In this document: piece after piece, positions 41,606 to 49,139 of the stretch
Numbering within the stretch: the first letter of the stretch is position 1
Layout: each line of letters begins with the position of its first letter
Origin: Croceivirga sp.
Lineage (GTDB): Bacteria > Bacteroidota > Bacteroidia > Flavobacteriales > Flavobacteriaceae
Length of the DNA stretch: 64,000 nt
Direction of reading: 5' to 3'
Assembly: GCA_028284285.1 (NCBI GenBank)
Contig: JANQSA010000048.1
Span: 62,001-126,000 of the forward strand
Translations under genes and position numbers: made by a program
Notes under the pieces: model-generated
Told to the model about the DNA's origin: nothing
The model's database searches: none
What the model saw: only the letters and a program-made list of their open reading frames with translations

Positions 41606-42786
41606 GCGCCGGGATAAGTGGGCTTATCGCTGCCAAAACCCTGGAGCAGGCCGGATATGCGCCTGTAATTGTCGAACAGTCCGAAACCATTGGGGGAAGG
41701 GTACAAACCGATATAGAAGAGGATATTTATTTTGACAGAGGATTTCAGGTGTTGCTTACGGCCTATCCCCAGGCGCAAAAACATTTGGATTATAAGGCCT
41801 TAGGACTGCACCGATTTAAACCGGGCGCTTTTATTTTTAGCAAGGGGAAAACCCAACGTATCGGGGATCCCCTCAGGGATATCACAGCCTTATGGCCCAC
41901 CCTGTGGACCTCCGTGGGAACATTGGGCGATAAGATCAAAATCTTTAAGCTCAGTCAATCCTTAAAACGGAAAAGTATTGCCGCTACATTTCTGGAACCG
42001 GAAACTACCACACTCGACTATTTAAAAAACTACGGTTTTTCTGACAGGATCATCGCGAATTTTTTCCGGCCTTTCTTCACCGGCATCTTTCTGGAGGAAG
42101 AACTGCGCACCTCATCCCGAATGTTTGAGTTTGTCTTTAAAATGTTCGCCGAAGGTGAGGCCGCCATTCCGGCAGCGGGTATCGGAGCGATTCCCGAACA
42201 GTTGAGATCAGGGTTAGACAAAACCAAATTCCTGATGGGAAAGCAGGTCAACGAGGTCAACGACAAGGAGCTGATCTTTACCGACGGCAATGCTATTACT
42301 GCAGAGCATATCATCACCACTACCCCCCTTGATCCGAAAACCGTTCAATGGAAATCCTGCGACAACCTCTATTTTGAGGTCAAGGAGCAACAGTTCCCAA
42401 CGGGAATAATTGGCCTCATTGCCTCCGGGGAAGCCCTGATCAATAACCTCCACTATCTTTTTGACACTCAGACAGGAGGTAAAAAAGTGCTCTCCGTTAC
42501 CGTGGTAAAACCACACGGACTCGAGGAGGCCGCCCTGTCCCAAAAAGCGGCCACTGAATTATCTGCCTACTGTGGGATTACCACCGTTCGACTATTAAAA
42601 CACTACCGGATCCAACGTGCGCTTCCGGATATCAAAGATCTCAAAATGAACCGATCGGTATCAGAGTATTCCCCTGAGAAAGGGATGTACACCGCAGGCG
42701 ATTATCTGTTAAACAGTTCCCTAAATGCCGCTATGCGCTCCGGTGAGCAAACTGCGGAAGCGATTTTTAATGAGATAAAACCATAG
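41572..42786 (+). CDS. FAD/NAD(P)-binding oxidoreductase (amine oxidase / protoporphyrinogen oxidase-like fold)
   Basis: A 404-aa flavoprotein. The dinucleotide-binding GAGISG (12-17, in IIGAGISGLIAAKTLEQAGY) is followed by VEQSETIGGRVQTD, the GG motif of the amine oxidase/phytoene desaturase group, and a C-terminal FAD-contact region YTAGDYLLNSSLNAAMRSGE. The substrate cannot be told: relatives include carotenoid desaturases, PPO and amine oxidases. Because heme genes elsewhere include hemJ, a second PPO role is not required. No signal peptide. It overlaps the preceding small gene by 34 bp. Confidence 0.88.
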   Translation: MEKKATQICIIGAGISGLIAAKTLEQAGYAPVIVEQSETIGGRVQTDIEEDIYFDRGFQVLLTAYPQAQKHLDYKALGLHRFKPGAFIFSKGKTQRIGDPLRDITALWPTLWTSVGTLGDKIKIFKLSQSLKRKSIAATFLEPETTTLDYLKNYGFSDRIIANFFRPFFTGIFLEEELRTSSRMFEFVFKMFAEGEAAIPAAGIGAIPEQLRSGLDKTKFLMGKQVNEVNDKELIFTDGNAITAEHIITTTPLDPKTVQWKSCDNLYFEVKEQQFPTGIIGLIASGEALINNLHYLFDTQTGGKKVLSVTVVKPHGLEEAALSQKAATELSAYCGITTVRLLKHYRIQRALPDIKDLKMNRSVSEYSPEKGMYTAGDYLLNSSLNAAMRSGEQTAEAIFNEIKP

Positions 42787-42892
42787 CCTCCAAAAAAGGA
42801 TAACACCTTTTAAATTCAAAGGTTTGCCCCGATTTCGAACCAACTCACAACATAGTTTTCTGTATCGGCGTCTTCCTAAGTAGTTTTGATCG

Positions 42893-43894
42893 ATGGGAAA
42901 AAAATCTTGGAACCGTTCTCTTTTGCAAATCATAGGGATGCTTCTAACGGGACCACTTTGCCTGGCACAAAACGTTGCTCCCATAGCCGCCGATGATTCG
43001 TATACGGCAGGTTTAAATTTTACCCTACAAATGAATGCCGCCAATGGTGTGCTTGCCAATGATAGCGATGCCAATGGCAATGGTACGCTTAGTGTGTTAA
43101 CCACCCCGCTAAGCGGTCCGGCTAATGGACTTCTTACCTTAAACGCCGATGGAAGCTTTTCCTACGCCCCAAACACCGGATTTACCGGAACGGATACCTT
43201 CACGTATCAGGTTTGTGATGATGGAACCCCTCCTACCATAGTTTCTCGTTTTGACTTTGACACTCCTACCATTACGGATGCGACGATTGGGCCGGATGCT
43301 ACCTCCGTGAATCCCAACGCTGCACAAACCGGTTGTGGTATCCATTTCCCTTCCGGAGCCGGAGGTTCTGCAGGTTTTGATATTGTAGTGCCCAATGCCA
43401 CAGGCATTTTTGATTTTACCAGTTTTGAGGTGTCCTTTGAATATCAGGACCAGGAAAGCACCGCAGACATCGTGACGGCCGGCAATTTCAGGATCTATCA
43501 TATTTCCGGAAATACCATGGGGATACGAATTACAGTGATCCGGGGTGATACAGGAGTACAAGAAACCTATACCCAAACCCTGGGGAATTTCCTTAGCGGT
43601 AATGTTCCCTACACGGTGGCTTATGATGAAGCTACCGGAAACCTTACCTATACTGCCAATAGCATAACTACCGTATTTCCGGTAGCGCCTCCCAATTCCC
43701 CTCTGGACAATAGTTTGGCTACAGATGTTACTATTGGTGAACTTATGGATGGTAGTGGTTCCTCCTTACCCTCGCTTTGTAGTATGGAGTTTGTAGATAC
43801 CCGTCCGCTCTGTGATGATGCATTGGTAACCATTACGGTCAGGGCTTCGGTAATCACTAACCGAAGGATAACGTATCGGGTAAACCCCAATTGA
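42893..43894 (+). CDS. Secreted protein with cadherin-like Ig repeat
   Basis: A 333-aa exported protein. After a signal peptide (about 1-26, ending CLAQN) comes a bacterial cadherin/Ig-like domain (about 28-100: APIAADDSYTAGLNFTL, GVLANDSDANGNGTLSVL, GSFSYAPNTGFTGTDTF). A lectin- or LamG-like beta domain follows (about 110-300: FDFTSFEVSFEYQDQES, GIRITVIRGDTG). The end VITNRRITYRVNPN has no recognisable type IX sorting domain. Probably a surface or adhesion protein of modest size. TAGTTTTG, a perfect -7 match, lies only 4 bp before the annotated ATG, so the true start may be Met16 (42938) or the message leaderless. Confidence 0.78.
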   Translation: MGKKSWNRSLLQIIGMLLTGPLCLAQNVAPIAADDSYTAGLNFTLQMNAANGVLANDSDANGNGTLSVLTTPLSGPANGLLTLNADGSFSYAPNTGFTGTDTFTYQVCDDGTPPTIVSRFDFDTPTITDATIGPDATSVNPNAAQTGCGIHFPSGAGGSAGFDIVVPNATGIFDFTSFEVSFEYQDQESTADIVTAGNFRIYHISGNTMGIRITVIRGDTGVQETYTQTLGNFLSGNVPYTVAYDEATGNLTYTANSITTVFPVAPPNSPLDNSLATDVTIGELMDGSGSSLPSLCSMEFVDTRPLCDDALVTITVRASVITNRRITYRVNPN

Positions 43895-43918
43895 TCTTTC
43901 CATCTTACCAAACGGTAA

Positions 43919-44287
43919 TTACTGCCCCATGCTATGCTTGTGCTCCAGTAATTGCTCAAAAGCCACGTAGTTCAGTGCCTTCTCATGTGTAGCTTCCAGA
44001 ACAACCGGTGGGGCAAGGCCTTCTAAATACGCCTCTTTCCAGCGGGAAACACAAAGGCACCATTTATCTCCGGCCTTTAATCCCGGAAACTGATAATACG
44101 GGATAGGCGTAATAAGGTCATTCCCCCGGCTTTTGCTGAATTGCAAAAATTCATCCGTCATGATAGCACAGACCACATGGGTCCCGATGTCCTCCGCTCC
44201 GGTTTTGCAGAAACCATCCCGGTAATACCCTGTTTTCGGATCAAAACAGCATGCGGATAGTGCGGTTCCCAAAATGTTTTTTTCCAT
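43919..44287 (-). CDS. DUF2237 family protein
   Basis: A 122-aa protein of the DUF2237 family, found widely in bacteria and plants. Characteristic segments are NILGTALSACCFDPKTGYYRDG, GTHVVCAIMTDEFLQFSKSRGNDL and GLKAGDKWCLCVSRWKEA, with conserved Cys pairs. The function is unknown. Cytoplasmic. A -7 box (TACTTTTG, 44305-44312) lies 17 bp upstream. The gene is convergent with the Ig-repeat protein and followed by a long intergenic stretch. Confidence 0.92.
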   Translation of the reverse strand: MEKNILGTALSACCFDPKTGYYRDGFCKTGAEDIGTHVVCAIMTDEFLQFSKSRGNDLITPIPYYQFPGLKAGDKWCLCVSRWKEAYLEGLAPPVVLEATHEKALNYVAFEQLLEHKHSMGQ

Positions 44288-44567
44288 TTCCTAACAATCT
44301 TAGGCAAAAGTACGTCTCCCAACGAAACCAGAACCAGTGAACACGAAACGAATAATTTCCAGGTAGTACAAATGTATGGTGAGGGAATAGCTATTACCCA
44401 AAAGAAGGTGTTCTCTTAAGATGTCCTTTCACAGCGCTTACACCTCTCTTTTTCGGAGGCGCTTTTAGCTTTCCTGATCTGAGTAAGGTCCAAAACAACA
44501 GGGATAATAGCATGATTTTCTTTTTAGTTAAAGATACGATATTTTGTACAGCTTTTTTTGACTTTAA
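44288..44567. other. Intergenic region upstream of DUF2237
   Basis: About 280 bp that, with copy B of the inverted-repeat element, makes a 590-bp gap. It holds the DUF2237 promoter. A loose GC-rich hairpin lies near 44435-44470. No gene is seen. Confidence 0.5.
44305..44312 (-). promoter_or_regulatory. -7 box (TACTTTTG) for the DUF2237 gene
   Basis: A perfect TAnnTTTG match 17 bp before the ATG; no clear -33 element. Confidence 0.45.
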
Positions 44568-44827
44568 GAACTCATTTGGACTTTTTGGATTGAAGCGAAA
44601 ATCAGATGTTTTTTGTCCGATTGAAGGCTTTTTTGAGTTGCACCCGCCTGCCGAGCGGGCAGGTAGCAGGGCTACGGAAGGAAAAAAAGACAGTGCCGAA
44701 GGAAAAAGCCAATTATTTGGCTTTTGGATGAGGAGCCAGCTGGCGCGCTGTGTGAAAAAGAGCGATTTCTGCCTGCTTGCCTCGAGGCAGGCAGGTTTTA
44801 GCCAATTGAAAAAGTCTAAATGAGTTC
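44568..44827. repeat. Dispersed inverted-repeat element, copy B (260 bp)
   Basis: The 19-bp ends (44568-44586 and 44809-44827; 18 of 19 match) are the same as in copy A (17358-17517), and the interior aligns with copy A in reverse orientation. Relative to A, copy B has about 100 bp extra, including two GC-rich palindromes (about 44643-44664 and 44769-44792) and a segment with GCCAATTATTTGGC. The long frame across it is not a gene. Confidence 0.82.
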
Positions 44828-44880
44828 TAAATAAACCTTAATACTTTTAAATACATTTACTATATCTCGCAAAAGTAGCT

Positions 44881-45459
44881 ATGGCAGCAGCCTCTAAACA
44901 TAAAAAACACAAAACCCTTCCGGAATGGCTCCGGAAAGCCAGAAATACATGGACCTACACCGGAAAAGTACGTCCTCCTTTCGCGCTAGCACCTGAAAAA
45001 GGCCAACGTTCGGTTTGGGATTTTCCCCGACCACCGGCCGTTGAGCAAGAATCCCGGGAGATCCTGGTCAGGAAAGGTGATATCCTACTTGCTGCAACTA
45101 CAAAAGCTCTGGCTGTTTTGGAGACGGCAAGCCCTCCTACCTTTTACATTCCCCCTTCTGATATACATCTGAAAAACTTACGAACGTTATCTCAAAAGAA
45201 TTCCTTCTGCGAGTGGAAAGGGAAGGCCGTATATTGGGCGTTGGCTACAGCCCCTACTCAAACTATTGCCTGGTCCTACCCCAACCCCCTGGAACCTTAC
45301 GGACTGCTCACAGACTATCTCGCTTTCTATCCCCAACACCTGGAATGTTTTATAGAGGGTGAACGCGTACAACCCCAACCCGGCCCTTTTTATGCAGGTT
45401 GGATTACCCGCGATCTGACCGGGCCCTTTAAAGGGGAACCCGGCACCGGACATTGGTAA
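44881..45459 (+). CDS. DUF427 domain-containing protein
   Basis: A 192-aa protein. The DUF427 core is clear: YWALATAPTQTIAWSYPNP, VAFYP-type segment LAFYPQHLECFIEGE, and the C-terminal PQPGPFYAGWITRDLTGPFKG ending GTGHW. A basic N-terminal extension (KHKKHKTLPEWLRKARNTW) precedes it. The biochemical role is not established. Cytoplasmic. It lies just downstream of copy B of the repeat element (53 bp), which may form part of its leader. Confidence 0.88.
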   Translation: MAAASKHKKHKTLPEWLRKARNTWTYTGKVRPPFALAPEKGQRSVWDFPRPPAVEQESREILVRKGDILLAATTKALAVLETASPPTFYIPPSDIHLKNLRTLSQKNSFCEWKGKAVYWALATAPTQTIAWSYPNPLEPYGLLTDYLAFYPQHLECFIEGERVQPQPGPFYAGWITRDLTGPFKGEPGTGHW

Positions 45460-45566
45460 TCCCCATACGAGACCTGTAACAAAACGGACATTTTTTATAC
45501 CAATTATCCATAGCAGGTCTGCCATTTTTAGTAGCTTTAAAACCTAACGATATAACACACACTACC

Positions 45567-46700
45567 ATGGATATTTTTGGAAAAATAAAGGAAAAGCTCA
45601 GCAATGAGTTTATTGATATTGTAGAATGGCTGGACTACACAGATGATACCATTGCCTACAGGTTTGAACGCTACCAAAATGAGATCAAGAATGGGGCAAA
45701 ATTGATTGTCCGGGAAGGTCAAACGGCAGTTTTTGTGAATGAAGGCCAACTGGCCGATGTCTTTACCCCGGGTACTTATGATCTAACCACTCAAAACCTG
45801 CCCATTCTGACCACTTTGAAGGGATGGAAATACGGGTTTAATTCGCCCTTCAAGGCCGAGGTCTATTTTGTGAACACGCATTTGTTCACAGACGAAAAGT
45901 GGGGCACCAAAAACCCCGTTACGCTTAGCGACGATCGGTTTGGTTTGGTAGAGATCCGGGCCTTTGGTACCTATGCTTTTCGCATCTCAGACGCGGGGAA
46001 GTTCGTTATTGATATTGTAGGTACGGACAATAACTTCACCAATTTTGAAATTAACGAGCACTTAAAAAGTCTCATCGCCACACGATTTACAGATACCGTA
46101 GGGGAGGCGAATCTCCCCATAGAATTGTACGCGGCCAATACTTCGGAGCTTTCCGAAACTTGCCGGGAAGTGATGGCCCCCGAGTTTGAATCCGTTGGTA
46201 TTTCCCTGGAAAAATTCTATATCGAGAACGTTTCCATGCCGGAAGATCTCAAAAAAGAAATTTTTGAGTACAGTCGGTTGGACAAGCTGGATATGCAAAA
46301 ATTAGCCCAATTCAAAGCCGCCAAAGCCATGGAAGCGGCCGCTAAAAATGAAGGAGGAACGGCAGGAGCCGGGATGGGTATGGGCATGGGCTTTGTTTTG
46401 GCACAACAGATGGGTACGATGATGGGAGGTTCTCCCATGAGTGGTCAACCCACTTTTCCCCAGGCAGGCGCAGCAGCCGTTCCCCCGCCAATGCCCGTCC
46501 AGGTACAGTATTATTATGCCGTTAACGGGGCACAACAAGGTCCGGTAAGCTTTGAACAATTAAAAGCCTTATTTGCCAACCGCACCATTAACCGGGCGAG
46601 TTTGGTCTGGAAACAGGGTATGGCCAATTGGGCTGCCCTGCAGGATGTGGAAGAACTGAAGTCCTTTTTGGGCGGTAGTACGCCACCGCCATTGCCATAA
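45567..46700 (+). CDS. SPFH (band-7) domain protein with C-terminal GYF_2 domain
   Basis: A 377-aa protein similar to the B. subtilis YdjI group. The SPFH-like domain (about 20-230) includes KLIVREGQTAVFVNEGQLAD and FGLVEIRAFGTYAFRI. An Ala/Gly/Met-rich linker follows (about 250-300, GAGMGMGMGFVLAQQMG). The C-terminal GYF_2 domain (about 312-360) has YYAVNGAQQGPVSFEQL and VWKQGMANWAAL. Such proteins form membrane-associated scaffolds in envelope stress. It is followed by a zinc-ribbon membrane protein gene, recalling the ydjG-I arrangement, though a PspA gene is not in view. A palindromic repeat separates the two genes. Confidence 0.88.
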   Translation: MDIFGKIKEKLSNEFIDIVEWLDYTDDTIAYRFERYQNEIKNGAKLIVREGQTAVFVNEGQLADVFTPGTYDLTTQNLPILTTLKGWKYGFNSPFKAEVYFVNTHLFTDEKWGTKNPVTLSDDRFGLVEIRAFGTYAFRISDAGKFVIDIVGTDNNFTNFEINEHLKSLIATRFTDTVGEANLPIELYAANTSELSETCREVMAPEFESVGISLEKFYIENVSMPEDLKKEIFEYSRLDKLDMQKLAQFKAAKAMEAAAKNEGGTAGAGMGMGMGFVLAQQMGTMMGGSPMSGQPTFPQAGAAAVPPPMPVQVQYYYAVNGAQQGPVSFEQLKALFANRTINRASLVWKQGMANWAALQDVEELKSFLGGSTPPPLP

Positions 46701-46714
46701 GTTTAAAGTGCAAA

Positions 46715-46846
46715 AGCTCCCCTCTTCAGTTGAGGAGGGGAATGAATTCCGACCAAAGTGTCGGAAGAAAGGGGAGGTTGCAAATGAACCACCCCTCCGT
46801 CTCCCGCTTTGCGGGAGCCACCTCCCCTAAGCTGAGGAGAGGAGCT
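46715..46846. repeat. Palindromic repeat element between SPFH and zinc-ribbon genes (132 bp)
   Basis: Inverted arms starting AGCTCCCCTCTTCAG (46715) and the complement of AGCTCCTCTCCTCAG (ending 46846), with two inner hairpins: GACCAAAGTGTCGG-type near 46759, and CTCCCGC TTT GCGGGAG at about 46801-46817. Noncoding. It is of the same style as other palindromic units here. Confidence 0.65.
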
Positions 46847-46871
46847 AAAACTCTAAACGTAGTAGTAATTC

Positions 46872-47963
46872 TTGGAGGAAACCATCAAAAACACTGAACT
46901 CAAAAAAGCCTGCAGCAATTGCGGGGCGGAGATGCGATATCTGCCCGGTACAAGACATATTACCTGTGATTATTGTGGGCATCAGGAAACTATTGAAACG
47001 GACGAAAACGGTTTTAAAGAATTAGAACTCTACCCTTACCTCAAGGAAATGGGGGCGCAAAGGCACAGCGAAGGTCTAACGATGTTAACGTGTAGAAACT
47101 GTGGTGCTGTCCAACATGTGGAAGAAACCTATAAATCGCTCCATTGCGTGTATTGCAGTACGCCTCTGGTTTTGGAAGACCAATATAAAGAGGATTGGAT
47201 TGTACCCGGGGCGGTCCTACCCTTCCAAATTGACAAAAAGAAATCACACCAAATATTTCAAAAATGGGTCAAAAGCCTTTGGTTTGCCCCCAATAAGTTA
47301 AAAAAAGCGGCGCTCGACCCACAATTCACCAAAGGGCTCTATTTGCCCTATTGGACCTTTGACGCCCAGCTTCAAGCGACCTATTCCGGGCAAAGAGGGG
47401 AATATTATTATGAGACCAAGCGGGTTAGGAATGCTAACGGAAAAGTAGTACAACAACGGGTGCGTAAAACACGTTGGTACCCGGCTTCCGGTCAGATTTC
47501 GGGTTTTGTGGACGACACCCTGGTGGAAGCTTCCAAACAGAGAAAGGGAAGGGTACCCTCCAAAATAGCACGCTGGAATTTAAAACTATTGCAGCCCTTT
47601 AACTCCAGTTTTTTAAGGGGTTTTGTCACTGAGAAATACACCATCCCTTTAAAACAGGGGCATTTGGTAGCCAAAGGAGAAGCGGAGCAAATCGCCAGGA
47701 GATGGTGTCGTCGAGATATAGGTGGTGATACCCAACGCCTGACCTCAATGAAGATGCAATTATCCGAGGAAACGTTTAAACACATTCTGTTACCGGTTTA
47801 TATCAGTGCTTACCGATACAACGGTAAGGAATATAGCTTTTTTGTCAACGGAGAGAATGGGGCTATCTCCGGCACCCGACCTTATAGCGCCTGGAAGATA
47901 TTTTTGGCAATACTATTGGGTTTGATAGTTATTGGCATTATTGTTTTTCTAAGCCAAGGCTAG
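46872..47963 (+). CDS. Zinc-ribbon membrane protein (TFIIB-type ribbons, YdjG-like)
   Basis: A 363-aa protein with two N-terminal zinc ribbons: Cys14/17 with Cys32/35, and Cys74/77 with Cys92/95. A long basic middle region follows (about 120-320, with LYLPYWTFDAQLQATYSG), then one C-terminal transmembrane helix (about 340-360, IFLAILLGLIVIGIIVFL). Orientation and layout match YdjG-like partners of SPFH proteins. The start is a TTG, since an in-frame stop lies two codons upstream and the first ATG would remove a ribbon; a GGAGGA stretch lies just inside the start, so initiation slightly later at a non-standard codon cannot be excluded. It overlaps the convergent lactonase gene by 4 bp. Confidence 0.82.
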   Translation: MEETIKNTELKKACSNCGAEMRYLPGTRHITCDYCGHQETIETDENGFKELELYPYLKEMGAQRHSEGLTMLTCRNCGAVQHVEETYKSLHCVYCSTPLVLEDQYKEDWIVPGAVLPFQIDKKKSHQIFQKWVKSLWFAPNKLKKAALDPQFTKGLYLPYWTFDAQLQATYSGQRGEYYYETKRVRNANGKVVQQRVRKTRWYPASGQISGFVDDTLVEASKQRKGRVPSKIARWNLKLLQPFNSSFLRGFVTEKYTIPLKQGHLVAKGEAEQIARRWCRRDIGGDTQRLTSMKMQLSEETFKHILLPVYISAYRYNGKEYSFFVNGENGAISGTRPYSAWKIFLAILLGLIVIGIIVFLSQG

Positions 47964-49054
47964 TCCGCAAACACCAAACACACCGGATTGGCAATTTTAA
48001 ACTGATCGGTATATTCCAAAGCACCCTTGTCAACATCACGTTTAAAAACGGTGATATTATCACTTTTTTGATTGGCTACCAACACATAGTTACCGGAAGG
48101 ATCCAGGGTAAAGTTGCGCGGCCAGTCGCCCCGGACCCCTTCGCGCCCTACCAGACGAAGCTTTCCGGTTTCGGGATCCACAGCAAAGATCACAATGGTA
48201 TTCTCCCCACGATTGGAGCCATATAAAAAACGCCCGTCCGGCGAAAGATGAATATCCGCACAGGATTTTCCCCCTGTCCAATCGGGGGCCAAAGTGCTCT
48301 CTGTTTGTACGGGGAAATAATCTCCTTGATCATTTTGCTGAAAAACCGTCAGGGTAGCGTTTAATTCGTTGATCACATATAAAAAAGACCTATCGGTATT
48401 AAAAACAAAATGGCGTGGCCCCGCGCCCTCCGGCAAGTCAATGGAAGCCTGCGCTGCCGGAATCCATCCATAGGGTTGTTGCGTATAGCGCTTTACCGCA
48501 TCCAGTCCCAAATCCGCAGCAAACAAGCCTTCCTCATTAAAATGGGCCTTATGCACATGCGCCCTTTTAGTGGTATCGTTGATGGTATGGTCAATCAATT
48601 GCCGGTCGCCCAAACTTCCGTCCCCTTCCAAATCAAAAACGGCCAGATTTCCCCCACTATAATTGGACACGGCAAGTTGCCCGTCACCCGAAAGTGCGAC
48701 GTGGCAGGGATGTGCTCCTCCGCTTCCCTTACGGTTCAATTCATGTAACCTGTTCTCTTGTAGCGCGAAGGCTGTTACCCCTCCGCCCAGGGAATCAAAA
48801 TCGGCCGTTTCCTGTACGGCATAAAGAAATTTCCTGTCCCCGGAAATGGTTAAAAACGATGGATTGGGCAACGTAGCCCTCAGTTCCAATCCATCCAATT
48901 CCCCGGTCTCGGTATTAAAGCGTAACGTATAAATTCCCTCACTTGTACCATCGGTATAGGTGCCTATAAATACTGTTTTGGGGCCGGCCGGTTTGGGATT
49001 TTCTGTACAACTGATAACAAGAAAGATCGAAAAAAAGAAGAGAAAGCGCCCCAT
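47960..49054 (-). CDS. Lactonase family protein (6-phosphogluconolactonase-like propeller), lipoprotein
   Basis: A 364-aa seven-bladed beta-propeller of the Pgl/YbhE-YkgB family. The N-terminal lipobox is in LVISC (Cys about 16). Family motifs: VFIGTYTDGTSEGIYTL, GGAHPCHVALSGDGQLAVSNYSGG, GAGPRHFVFNTDRSFLYVINE, SPDGRFLYGSNRG and GDWPRNFTLDPSGNYVLVANQ. Hydrolysis of sugar lactones is known for the family; the lipid anchor suggests a periplasmic substrate here. The start at 49054 is chosen because it directly begins the signal peptide; the longer frame to 49096 adds a non-signal stretch. The PQQ sugar dehydrogenase at 53502 could supply lactones. Confidence 0.9.
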   Translation of the reverse strand: MGRFLFFFSIFLVISCTENPKPAGPKTVFIGTYTDGTSEGIYTLRFNTETGELDGLELRATLPNPSFLTISGDRKFLYAVQETADFDSLGGGVTAFALQENRLHELNRKGSGGAHPCHVALSGDGQLAVSNYSGGNLAVFDLEGDGSLGDRQLIDHTINDTTKRAHVHKAHFNEEGLFAADLGLDAVKRYTQQPYGWIPAAQASIDLPEGAGPRHFVFNTDRSFLYVINELNATLTVFQQNDQGDYFPVQTESTLAPDWTGGKSCADIHLSPDGRFLYGSNRGENTIVIFAVDPETGKLRLVGREGVRGDWPRNFTLDPSGNYVLVANQKSDNITVFKRDVDKGALEYTDQFKIANPVCLVFAD

Positions 49055-49139
49055 AGTGTTGAAGTAAGAAAAATAAATGTACTCGAAATATGGCAATTTA
49101 TAAATTCACTACCTTCATCAAAATCAAAAAACGTCAACC

